Origin: Bacteroidota bacterium
GTDB lineage: Bacteria; Bacteroidota; Bacteroidia; Sphingobacteriales; Sphingobacteriaceae
Assembly (NCBI GenBank): GCA_013288465.1
Contig: JABDBT010000011.1
Span: 1 to 31,439 of the forward strand
Length of the DNA: 31,439 bases
Direction: 5' to 3'
This document shows, piece by piece, positions 16,842 to 24,045 of the stretch. Both the position numbers and the translations under genes were made by a program. The first letter of the stretch is position 1. Every line of letters starts with the position of its first letter. The notes under the pieces are model-generated. The model searched no databases. It was not told where the DNA came from and worked only from the letters and a program-made list of their open reading frames with translations.

Positions 16842-17234
16842 TTATGCTACAGGGTTGGCTGTAAACAAAGCGCTATAATATTTGCGGTAAGCATAACCTA
16901 AGAATAAATTAAGCACAATTATTGCCACCCCGATTGGTATGCCCGATGGTACTAAAATGGCATGGAACAGGAAAATATTTAAGCTGATGGGGAAAATAAC
17001 AACCACGAATAAAGCTGTATAGCGATTTATCAGCAAAAATAGCCCGCTTACTATCTCAATAACTTTCATATACTTGAAAAAATAGCCCGCGCCCCAAAGG
17101 CCTGTTTGAAACGCTGTAGCCGCAGGGGTCATTACCGGCATTGGCGGGTTATAAAAATGAAGGAAAAAGTTTAAACCGAATACGACAAAAATGAGGCCCA
17201 GCAATACGCGGGCAATTAATACTGCAATTTTCAT
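16842..17234 (-). CDS. DoxX-like small membrane protein
   Basis: 130 aa with four hydrophobic segments (about 3-26, 50-68, 73-93, 98-118), matching the DoxX/DoxD-like family: LIARVLLGLIFVVFGLNFF at the start and a central MKVIEIVSGLFLL. The related subunit belongs to a terminal quinol oxidase in archaea, but most bacterial members have no defined role. Divergent from msrA, with 112 bases between them. Confidence 0.8.
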   Translation of the reverse strand: MKIAVLIARVLLGLIFVVFGLNFFLHFYNPPMPVMTPAATAFQTGLWGAGYFFKYMKVIEIVSGLFLLINRYTALFVVVIFPISLNIFLFHAILVPSGIPIGVAIIVLNLFLGYAYRKYYSALFTANPVA

Positions 17235-17346
17235 AATGAGTTGGGTTTTAAGTTAGTTTTATTCAAAACTTAGTAATTAATTTGACATTTTCAAATGTTG
17301 CATTAGTTTTTATCTTAAACAGGAGTTACATTAGCTAATAAATTAT

Positions 17347-17892
17347 ATGAATTTACAAAGAATAACATTTGCCAACGGTTGCTTTTGGTGTACCGAGGCT
17401 ATATTCCAGGCAGTTAAAGGGGTACACAGGGTAACATCCGGCTATATGGGCGGCCATACCCTTAACCCAACCTATATGGAAATATGCAATGGCGATACCG
17501 GCCATGCAGAAGTGATAGATTTGGAGTACGATGCTGACGAGATAACTTTTGATGCGCTATTGCTTATATTTTTCAGGACACATAACCCCACCACGCTAAA
17601 CCGCCAGGGCAATGACGTGGGTACCCAATACCGGTCGGCTATATTTTACTATACCGATGAGCAGCAGCAACAGGCGGCAGCTATGATCAAAAGGCTGACC
17701 GACGAACAGGTTTTTGACAAGCCCATTGTAACCGAAATTACCCCGGCAAGTGAGTTTTACAAGGCTGAGGACTATCATCAGAATTATTTTTCTGATAACC
17801 CCAATAAGCCCTATTGCGCGTTTGTTATACAACCCAAGCTAAATAAGTTTGCCAAAGAGTTTACCGAAAATATAAAACCCGAGTTATTGTAA
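17347..17892 (+). CDS. msrA: Peptide-methionine (S)-S-oxide reductase
   Basis: 181 aa, no signal peptide. The active-site motif GCFWCTE is at 11-17 with catalytic C12, followed by the family motifs SGYMGG, GHAEV, FFRTHNPTTLNRQGNDVGTQYRS and AEDYHQNY. It repairs oxidised methionine in proteins using thioredoxin-derived electrons. An AGGAG stretch about 25 bases upstream is too far to act as a normal ribosome site. The acid phosphatase gene follows at 12 bases, probably in one operon. Confidence 0.96.
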   Translation: MNLQRITFANGCFWCTEAIFQAVKGVHRVTSGYMGGHTLNPTYMEICNGDTGHAEVIDLEYDADEITFDALLLIFFRTHNPTTLNRQGNDVGTQYRSAIFYYTDEQQQQAAAMIKRLTDEQVFDKPIVTEITPASEFYKAEDYHQNYFSDNPNKPYCAFVIQPKLNKFAKEFTENIKPELL

Positions 17893-17904
17893 TAAAACCT
17901 TACT

Positions 17905-18714
17905 ATGAAGAAAAATCTATCGTACCTATTAGCCGGAATTTTACTATTAGCCTGTTATTCGTCATGCGCTCCTCCTGATCAACCAGAAACATCCAGGGTC
18001 AATGACGGCAAACTTTGGGCGTTGTTATATCAGCAACGTGCCGCCGAATATAAAGCGTTGTGTTTCCAGGCCTATAACGTAGCCAAAATGCGGTTAGATA
18101 TGGCAATTGCCAAGCATAGCAATAAGCCGTATGCGGTAATTACCGATATTGATGAAACGTTGTTAGATAACAGCCGTTACGATGCGGCAAGTGCGGTACA
18201 AAACATTGATTTTGACAGTAAAACATGGAAACTATGGACAGCTAAGGCAAAGGCTGATACGGTGCCGGGCGCGCCTTCGTTTTTTAAATATGCCGCTTCA
18301 AAGGGGGTTACGGTTTTTTATATTACCAACCGGGATGAGGATGAACGAATTGGGACGTTAAATAACTTAAAACGATATGACCTGCCTTTTGCCGATAACG
18401 AACATTTGTTATTGAAACAAAAAACATCAAGCAAAGAGGAACGCAGGCAACAGGTTTTAAAAACACATAATGTTATATTACTTTGCGGCGATAACCTGCC
18501 CGATTTTGATGCTCTGTATGATAATCATCCTACAGAGGCAAGCCGCACCGAAACCACCAAAAAATTAGCTAATGAGTTTGGCAACCGGTACATCATCATA
18601 CCTAACCCAAGCTATGGCGATTTTGAAGGGGCGTTGTTTAAATATAAAAATAAGCTTTCGAGCGGGCAAAAAGACTCGGTTATAATAGATAAAATACGAA
18701 CCGGCTGGCAATAG
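17905..18714 (+). CDS. 5'-nucleotidase/acid phosphatase, lipoprotein e(P4) family
   Basis: 269 aa HAD-superfamily (class IIIB) phosphatase. The N terminus is a lipoprotein signal: LLLAC with C17, or possibly C21 in YSSC. The catalytic DxDxT motif is in VITDIDETLLDNS (near residue 80), followed by FYITNRDEDE and LLCGDNLPDF. e(P4) of Haemophilus dephosphorylates nucleotides such as NMN at the outer membrane; a similar envelope role is likely here. Co-directional with msrA. Confidence 0.93.
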   Translation: MKKNLSYLLAGILLLACYSSCAPPDQPETSRVNDGKLWALLYQQRAAEYKALCFQAYNVAKMRLDMAIAKHSNKPYAVITDIDETLLDNSRYDAASAVQNIDFDSKTWKLWTAKAKADTVPGAPSFFKYAASKGVTVFYITNRDEDERIGTLNNLKRYDLPFADNEHLLLKQKTSSKEERRQQVLKTHNVILLCGDNLPDFDALYDNHPTEASRTETTKKLANEFGNRYIIIPNPSYGDFEGALFKYKNKLSSGQKDSVIIDKIRTGWQ

Positions 18715-18731
18715 GGGTTTTATTAAGATTG

Positions 18732-18758
18732 TGGAGACCCCAAATATTGCGTCTCTAA
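18732..18758. repeat. Degenerate GAGAC/GTCTC palindrome
   Basis: GAGAC (18734-18738) and GTCTC (18751-18755) flank CCCAAATATTGC. It looks like a worn copy of the GAGACGCAATA...GCGTCTC repeat that I recall from many Bacteroidota intergenic regions. It lies between two convergent genes and might act as a weak terminator. Confidence 0.35.
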
Positions 18759-18762
18759 GAAT

Positions 18763-18993
18763 CTATCTTTTATAAGTATTTTGTTTATTCAAAAAGCTAT
18801 CCCTAAAATTCATTTTATCCTGTTTAAACAAATAGGAGGTAAGCATTGCAGTTACTAAAATAGCTGATATGATAAGATGCCATAAGGGGATATTGAACTC
18901 CAAACCATCCAGGCAATACGCTGCATCGGGTAACAAGATCGCAATAAGCGGAAAAGCTATAAGGAGCCGGAATAAGGAAAGATTTCGAGTCAT
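18763..18993 (-). CDS. Small predicted membrane protein, unknown function
   Basis: 76 aa with two hydrophobic segments (about 8-24 and 36-54) and a basic tail (FRDSFLNKQNTYKR). No family recognised. Convergent with the phosphatase gene and divergent from the second YncE/phosphoesterase gene. A TATATTTG box on the minus strand (plus-strand 19075-19082) could be its promoter, about 80 bases upstream. Composition is protein-like and it overlaps no other gene, but it could be spurious. Confidence 0.5.
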   Translation of the reverse strand: MTRNLSLFRLLIAFPLIAILLPDAAYCLDGLEFNIPLWHLIISAILVTAMLTSYLFKQDKMNFRDSFLNKQNTYKR

Positions 18994-19185
18994 ATAACTA
19001 TATACAGTATTGATAATGTTAGCGTTGCCTGTAACTGGAATGATACGGAAAGATAATAATTATCTTTATAATTACAAATATAAAAAAATATGATAATTTA
19101 TAAAATTATATTTTATTATTAAGTGCATATTGTTTACTAACCACATAGGCAATTTTATTAATGCTTATTCACGATCCGGACAACA

Positions 19186-19234
19186 TTAAGTTTTTGTTAA
19201 GTAACACTTTATAATTAAGCATTCTGTATTTTTG
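19186..19234 (+). promoter_or_regulatory. Direct-repeat box and -7 element before the second phosphoesterase gene
   Basis: TTAAGT (19186-19191), five bases, TTAAGT (19197-19202): exact direct repeats with an 11-base period, the spacing used by OmpR/PhoB-type response regulators. TATTTTTG at 19227-19234 matches the -7 consensus, 21 bases before the ATG at 19255. The rest of the 261-base gap (18994-19254) is AT-rich with nothing else recognised. Confidence 0.4.
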
Positions 19235-19254
19235 ATTGGCTCAATTATAAATTT

Positions 19255-21693
19255 ATGAAGCAAAAACTATTTTCAGTTATAACCGCAGTTTTACTAATTG
19301 CTGTACAAACACAGGCCCAAACACCGGGTAAAATAGAACAAACCGGGCAGGTGTTACTGCCCAACGGCTGGAAACTGAGCCCTGCAGGCACTTACCTGCA
19401 ATTGGGCGACCTGCCTTTAAACATACAGCTTTCTTCATCCGGTAAATTATTAGCCGTTACCAACAACGGGCAAAGCACGCAATCGATCCAGTTGATAGAT
19501 CCTGTAAATGAAAAACTACTTGATGAAAAAGTAGTTGGTAAATCATGGTACGGACTTGCTTTTAGCCACGATGAAAAAAAACTGTATGCATCGGGCGGTA
19601 ATGATAACTGGATAATGGCCTTCGCTATCCAAAACGATAAAATAGGTAAGGTAGATACCATCAAATTAGGCGCTCCCTGGCCAAAAGGTAAAATATGCGC
19701 AACGGGGATAGCCGTTAACAAAAGCAATACGGTTTTATATACCGTTACTAAAGAAGACAGCGCTTTATACGTAATTGACCCCAATACCCGTAAAATCACC
19801 TCAAAGGTAAAATTAGCTGCCGAGGCTTACAGCTGCATCCTATCGCCCGATGATAAAATACTGTATATATCTATATGGGGTGGCGAACAGGTAGCCTGTT
19901 ATAATACCGTTACGGGTGCTATTACTAATTTAAAAGTGGGCAACCACCCTAATGAGTTGTTATTAAACAAAAAAGGCACGTATTTATTTGTAGCCAACGC
20001 CAATGATAACTCGGTATCTATCATCAACACCAATACGCAAAAAACCGTTGAGGTTATTTCGGCTACGCTTTACCCAACCAAATTAACCGGCTCAACTACA
20101 AACGGTTTGGCGCTCTCGGCAGATGAAAAAACCTTATATATAGCTAATGCCGATAATAATTGTTTGGCTGTATTTGATGTAAGCAAGCCCGGTAACAGCC
20201 AAAGCCGCGGCTTTATTCCGGTGGGCTGGTACCCAACCAATGTAAAAACGCTGGGTAGCAAAATATTGGTATCAAACGGTAAAGGTTTTACTTCGATGGC
20301 CAATCCCCGCGGGCCGCAACCGGTTAAAAAAGCCGATAACAGCGGTTATCAAAAAGGGGCGGTTAACAGTAAAGATCAATATATAGGTGGCCTGTTTAAA
20401 GGGACGTTATCATTTATCAATGCGCCCGGTACCGATCAGCTAAAAGCATATACCAAACAGGTTTATGCCAATACGCCTTTTACCGAAGCGATGGAAAAAA
20501 CAGCCCCGGGCGAAGCGGGTAATCCTATCCCGCGCAGCCGGGCAGAGAAATCGCCTATTAAATATGTGTTTTACATTATTAAAGAAAACCGCACTTACGA
20601 CCAGGTTTTAGGTGATATGCCGCAGGGAAATGGCGATACCTCGCTTTGCATTTTTGGCAGCAAGGTTACTCCAAACCATCATGCTATAGCCAATGAATTT
20701 GCGTTGCTGGATAACTTTTATGTGGATGCCGAAGTAAGCGCCGATGGCCATAACTGGAGTACAGCGGCTTACGCTACCGATTTTATTGAAAAAACGTGGC
20801 CCACCAGCTATGGCGGCCGTGGTGGTAATTATGACTCGGAAGGTACCCGCAGGGTAGGCGACCCGAAGGACGGTTATATTTGGGATTATTGCAAACGCGC
20901 CGGGATAAGCTACCGTACCTATGGCGAATTTGTTGATGATGGTAAAGCCAATATCAAAGCGTTAGAAGGGCATTTTTGTGCGGCATCGCCGGGTTTTGAC
21001 CTTAGCATAAGCGACGTTAAACGCGCGCAAATCTGGGCGCATGATTTTGATTCGTTACTAAACATTAACGCCGTACCGCATTTTAATTCTATCCGTCTTG
21101 GTAATGACCATACCGCCGGGCAACGTAAAGGTGCATTGTCGCCCATTGCTTGTGTGGCAGATAACGACCAGGGTATAGGCCAGGTGATAGATCATCTTTC
21201 AAAAAGTGCTATCTGGAAAGAGTCTGTAGTGTTTATACTGGAGGATGATGCTCAAAATGGCCCCGACCATATTGACGCGCACCGCTCGCCGGTATTTGTT
21301 GCAGGGCCTTATGTAAAACGTAACGCGGCCATACATGATATGTACTCTACTTCGGGCGTTTTACGCACAATTGAACTGATTTTGGGCCTGCCGCCTATGA
21401 GCCAGTATGATGCCGCTGCATTGCCTTTATACAATTGCTTCACCAGTAAGCCAAATTTAACACCATATGTTGTTAAGCCTGCCCAGGTTGATTTGAAACA
21501 ACGAAATATAGCTGTAAATGAAAGCAGCAGGCGGTCGGGTTTATTTAACCTGGCTAAGGAAGATAAAGTGCCCGACCTTGAACTGAACGAAGTGATATGG
21601 AAATACGTAAAAGGAGAAAACTCAGTTATGCCCGCGCCTAAACGCAGCGCGTTTGTGATATTGGAAAAGAAAAAGAAGGATGCGGATGATTAG
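19255..21693 (+). CDS. YncE-like beta-propeller fused to phosphoesterase, copy 2
   Basis: 812 aa with a standard signal peptide (MKQKLFSVITAVLLIAVQTQA), no lipid-anchor cysteine. The propeller covers about 35-420 (FVANANDNSVSIINTNTQK, LYIANADNNCLAVFDVSKP). The phosphoesterase domain covers about 430-760: IIKENRTYDQVLGDM near 440 (identical to copy 1), SADGHNWSTAAY, NDHTAGQRKG and EDDAQNGPDHIDAHRSPVFVAGPY near 663. Probably a periplasmic phosphate-ester hydrolase. Unlike copy 1 it seems soluble rather than lipid-anchored, which suggests a division of location rather than redundancy. Confidence 0.9.
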   Translation: MKQKLFSVITAVLLIAVQTQAQTPGKIEQTGQVLLPNGWKLSPAGTYLQLGDLPLNIQLSSSGKLLAVTNNGQSTQSIQLIDPVNEKLLDEKVVGKSWYGLAFSHDEKKLYASGGNDNWIMAFAIQNDKIGKVDTIKLGAPWPKGKICATGIAVNKSNTVLYTVTKEDSALYVIDPNTRKITSKVKLAAEAYSCILSPDDKILYISIWGGEQVACYNTVTGAITNLKVGNHPNELLLNKKGTYLFVANANDNSVSIINTNTQKTVEVISATLYPTKLTGSTTNGLALSADEKTLYIANADNNCLAVFDVSKPGNSQSRGFIPVGWYPTNVKTLGSKILVSNGKGFTSMANPRGPQPVKKADNSGYQKGAVNSKDQYIGGLFKGTLSFINAPGTDQLKAYTKQVYANTPFTEAMEKTAPGEAGNPIPRSRAEKSPIKYVFYIIKENRTYDQVLGDMPQGNGDTSLCIFGSKVTPNHHAIANEFALLDNFYVDAEVSADGHNWSTAAYATDFIEKTWPTSYGGRGGNYDSEGTRRVGDPKDGYIWDYCKRAGISYRTYGEFVDDGKANIKALEGHFCAASPGFDLSISDVKRAQIWAHDFDSLLNINAVPHFNSIRLGNDHTAGQRKGALSPIACVADNDQGIGQVIDHLSKSAIWKESVVFILEDDAQNGPDHIDAHRSPVFVAGPYVKRNAAIHDMYSTSGVLRTIELILGLPPMSQYDAAALPLYNCFTSKPNLTPYVVKPAQVDLKQRNIAVNESSRRSGLFNLAKEDKVPDLELNEVIWKYVKGENSVMPAPKRSAFVILEKKKKDADD

Positions 21694-21694
21694 G

Positions 21695-21829
21695 TTGATT
21701 AAGTGAATAGTTGATTGAGTTGGAATAGGTGAGTTGTTGTTTAAGTTATAAATTGCAATCTGAATATTAGTTAAAAACCACTTCATTAAATAATTGTTAA
21801 CTTAATCAACTCAATCCAACTCAATCAAC
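21695..21829. repeat. Inverted repeat of the TTGATTGAG type
   Basis: Perfect arms GTTGATTGAGTTGGA (21710-21724) and TCCAACTCAATCAAC (21815-21829), plus a second pair TTGATTAAG (21695-21703) and CTTAATCAA (21801-21809), whose order is not nested with the first. The right arm repeats CAACTCAATC twice. It starts immediately after the stop codon of the phosphoesterase gene and fills the gap before the epimerase gene. Confidence 0.85.
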
Positions 21830-21846
21830 CAATAACTAAGCTAAAA

Positions 21847-22713
21847 ATGACAATTATAGAGAACGACCTTTACAAAATAGCCATACGCACACAGGGTGCC
21901 GAGCTTACTTCATTTATTAATAAAGCAACCGGTGTTGAACATTTATGGCAGGCCGATGCCGATGCATGGCCATGGCACGCGCCTAACTTGTTCCCAATTG
22001 TTGGGGCGCTTAACAATAACCAATTATGGGTTGATGGCCAAGCCTACACCATGGCGCGACATGGCTTTAACCGCCAGTCGGAGCTGCTTTTGTTGGAATC
22101 AGACGCACAATCGGCAAAATTCTCCCTGCCAAGCAGCGAAAAAACATTGGCAGTTTATCCCTATAGGTTTGATTTTCAAATACATTATGATTTGATCGAC
22201 AATGCGCTGCGGGTAACGTATAAGGTGATCAATCACGATAAAAAAGACATCTATTTTTCGGTTGGCGGCCATCCCGGTTTTAATGTGCCTTTTAACAAAG
22301 GCGAACAATATGAAGATTACTACCTGGAGTTTGAAACAGAAGAGAAATTGCATACCCACCTGCTATCGGCCGAAGGCACCTTTACCGGCGAAACAAAGTT
22401 AGTGCCCATGAAAAAGAATAAATTGGCGCTAACCCGCGATCTGTTTGACAAGGACGCACTGGTTTTTAAAAACATGCAATCACGTATGGTAACTATAAAA
22501 AGCACCAAACATGACCAGTCGGTTTCGGTAGAGTTTCCGCATTTTAACTATTTAGGGATATGGGCCAAAACCGGTGCCGATTTTGTATGCATTGAGCCCT
22601 GGCTGGGCTGTGCCGATACCCAAGGCAAACAAACCGATATAAGCCAAAAAGAGGATATACAAAAACTAAAAATGGGGCATGTGTTTGAATCGGCGTTTTA
22701 TATAAGTTTGTAG
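21847..22713 (+). CDS. Aldose 1-epimerase family protein
   Basis: 288 aa, cytoplasmic. The galactose-mutarotase-like fold is indicated by the N-terminal GAELTSFINKATGVEHLWQ, the substrate-site ARHGFNR, the conserved SVGGHPGFNVPF and the late CIEPWLGCAD. The family interconverts alpha and beta anomers of sugars or sugar phosphates; this subgroup (YeaD/LacX-like) is not substrate-defined. It might assist the GH2 enzyme 5 kb away, but no operon links them. Convergent with the TPR gene and sharing a hairpin with it. Confidence 0.9.
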   Translation: MTIIENDLYKIAIRTQGAELTSFINKATGVEHLWQADADAWPWHAPNLFPIVGALNNNQLWVDGQAYTMARHGFNRQSELLLLESDAQSAKFSLPSSEKTLAVYPYRFDFQIHYDLIDNALRVTYKVINHDKKDIYFSVGGHPGFNVPFNKGEQYEDYYLEFETEEKLHTHLLSAEGTFTGETKLVPMKKNKLALTRDLFDKDALVFKNMQSRMVTIKSTKHDQSVSVEFPHFNYLGIWAKTGADFVCIEPWLGCADTQGKQTDISQKEDIQKLKMGHVFESAFYISL

Positions 22714-22723
22714 TAACCCTGCC

Positions 22724-22757
22724 AGACTTACGAAGTTTCTAAAACTTCGTAGGTCTT
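22724..22757. terminator. Shared hairpin between convergent genes, also a repeat-type palindrome
   Basis: AGACTTACGAAGTTT (22724-22738), three-base loop, AAACTTCGTAGGTCT (22742-22756): 14 of 15 pairs. Placed between the stops at 22713 (plus) and 22767 (minus), so it can end both transcripts. The ACGAAGTTT...AAACTTCGT core resembles a dispersed Bacteroidota repeat, from memory. Confidence 0.75.
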
Positions 22758-22766
22758 TATATACAG

Positions 22767-23513
22767 CTAAGCCCCAATCTTCCGCAACTCTTCTTTTGCC
22801 TTTGCAAACCATATACGGTTGCTTCTTTTTTCCATCGACCCCAGATGCTGCTCCTCGTTGAGCATGTCGGTAAAGATGGTAACTGCCTCCTCGTTCCTGT
22901 CGGCCCGCATTAAAAACAAACCATATTCATATCGTGGGCCAAAATAGGAGTAACGGCCTTTCATGGCTTTAAATTCATTTTCTGCCTGTTCTGTTTTTCC
23001 GGTATTTTCAAGTGCCCTGGCATACAGTATATGCGCCTTTGACCGGGCAAACTGGGGCTGTTTATATATTTTTTGTGCGATAGGGATCACCTCATCATAA
23101 CGCCCTTTTTCAAAATAAGCAATAATGAGTTGAGCAAGTACATGTTCATTTTCGCTGAATGCGCCGGTAAGACTGGTGGTGTACAGGTCAATGGCTTCAT
23201 CAATAAGGCCCGCATCAAGGTATGCGTCGGCCAGTTTTATGCGGTTGGTAAATGTATCGGTAAAGCGCAGTTCATCTTCCAGCTTTTTGATCTTACTACC
23301 GGGATTAAACACGGCAGCCACATCAATATTGGGTTTCCTAAAACTGCGGTTGTTCAATATTTCACTGTAGATATAGATCAGACTGCCTATTACCGGTAAA
23401 AATATGATTATCCAGACCCATCTATTCAGCGTGCCCCGGCTAAAACTATGGTAGGCGCAAAACGCCTGTAGCGCAAAGGTTAAATAATAGATATGTCCGC
23501 CTGAAAAAAACAT
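22767..23513 (-). CDS. TPR protein with N-terminal membrane segment (PLDc_N-like)
   Basis: 248 aa. Residues 5-25 and 30-50 are hydrophobic and look like the phospholipase D N-terminal membrane motif (RGTLNRWVWIIIFLPVIGSLIYIY). Residues about 80-240 form four to five tetratricopeptide-like helix pairs (LADAYLDAGLIDEAIDLY, IAYFEKGRYDEVIPIA, ARALENTGKTEQAENEF, GLFLMRADRNEEAVTIF). Probably a membrane-anchored scaffold; partner unknown. Last of three minus-strand genes after the topoisomerase gene, 100 bases from the MmcQ-like gene. Confidence 0.85.
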   Translation of the reverse strand: MFFSGGHIYYLTFALQAFCAYHSFSRGTLNRWVWIIIFLPVIGSLIYIYSEILNNRSFRKPNIDVAAVFNPGSKIKKLEDELRFTDTFTNRIKLADAYLDAGLIDEAIDLYTTSLTGAFSENEHVLAQLIIAYFEKGRYDEVIPIAQKIYKQPQFARSKAHILYARALENTGKTEQAENEFKAMKGRYSYFGPRYEYGLFLMRADRNEEAVTIFTDMLNEEQHLGSMEKRSNRIWFAKAKEELRKIGA

Positions 23514-23613
23514 ATTTAACGGTGTGATATGTGGTGATAAGCCTATTCAAAAATAAAAAAATAACGCAAATAGCCCTATTGGTTTAACAATTAATTAAGC
23601 CGCTAAATTTGGT

Positions 23614-23955
23614 CTATCTTAACTCGTCCAATACCTTTTTTGGAAGCTTTGCCTTTACCAAATTATACGATTGCGTAATATAATGTTCCCATTGTTTTTG
23701 AGTGAACCGGTTTATATCCTCAACCAATATCCACTTATAACGTGCAACATAAGGGGCAGGTATAATGCCGGCCGAGCCGGATAACTCCTCAAATTCATCG
23801 TCAGTTACTTTTAATGAAACTTTTAGCGGGGTAATAAGCGCGGTAACGCAAAACATTTTTTCACCGACCATAAAACAAAGGTCATCGCCCCATTTGATAT
23901 CTTCGGTTACGTGGGGTAACGCGCTGCAAATGCTTCTGAGTATTTCGATGTTCAT
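23614..23955 (-). CDS. MmcQ/YjbR family DNA-binding-like protein
   Basis: 113 aa, the usual family length. It shows the family pattern: ALPHVTEDIKWGDDLCFMVGEKMFC at the start, then LKVTDDEFEEL, the central PAPYVARYKWILVED, and a C-terminal helix LVKAKLPKKV. The fold is CyaY-like; DNA binding is suggested for the family but its role is unclear. Lies 90 bases downstream of the topoisomerase gene on the same strand. Confidence 0.88.
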   Translation of the reverse strand: MNIEILRSICSALPHVTEDIKWGDDLCFMVGEKMFCVTALITPLKVSLKVTDDEFEELSGSAGIIPAPYVARYKWILVEDINRFTQKQWEHYITQSYNLVKAKLPKKVLDELR

Positions 23956-23984
23956 ATAGAAACTAACTTTAATAACCTATTATC

Positions 23985-24025
23985 GTGTCCTCACAGGCAA
24001 TCGAGATAGGTGTCGGTGAGGACAC
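23985..24025. repeat. Hairpin with two competing stems
   Basis: GTGTCCTCAC (23985-23994) and GTGAGGACAC (24016-24025) form a perfect 10-bp stem with a 21-base loop. An alternative stem GGTGTC/GACACC, six bases apart, uses the right arm instead. It lies 20 bases downstream of the topoisomerase stop (minus strand) with no T run, so it may be a repeat copy or a 3'-end protecting structure rather than a terminator. Confidence 0.65.
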
Positions 24026-24045
24026 CAGCACCGGAGTGAGGGAGT

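Noticed and set aside
19392..19799. Minus-strand 135-codon frame
   Set aside because: Antisense of the second YncE/phosphoesterase gene, whose motifs are clear.
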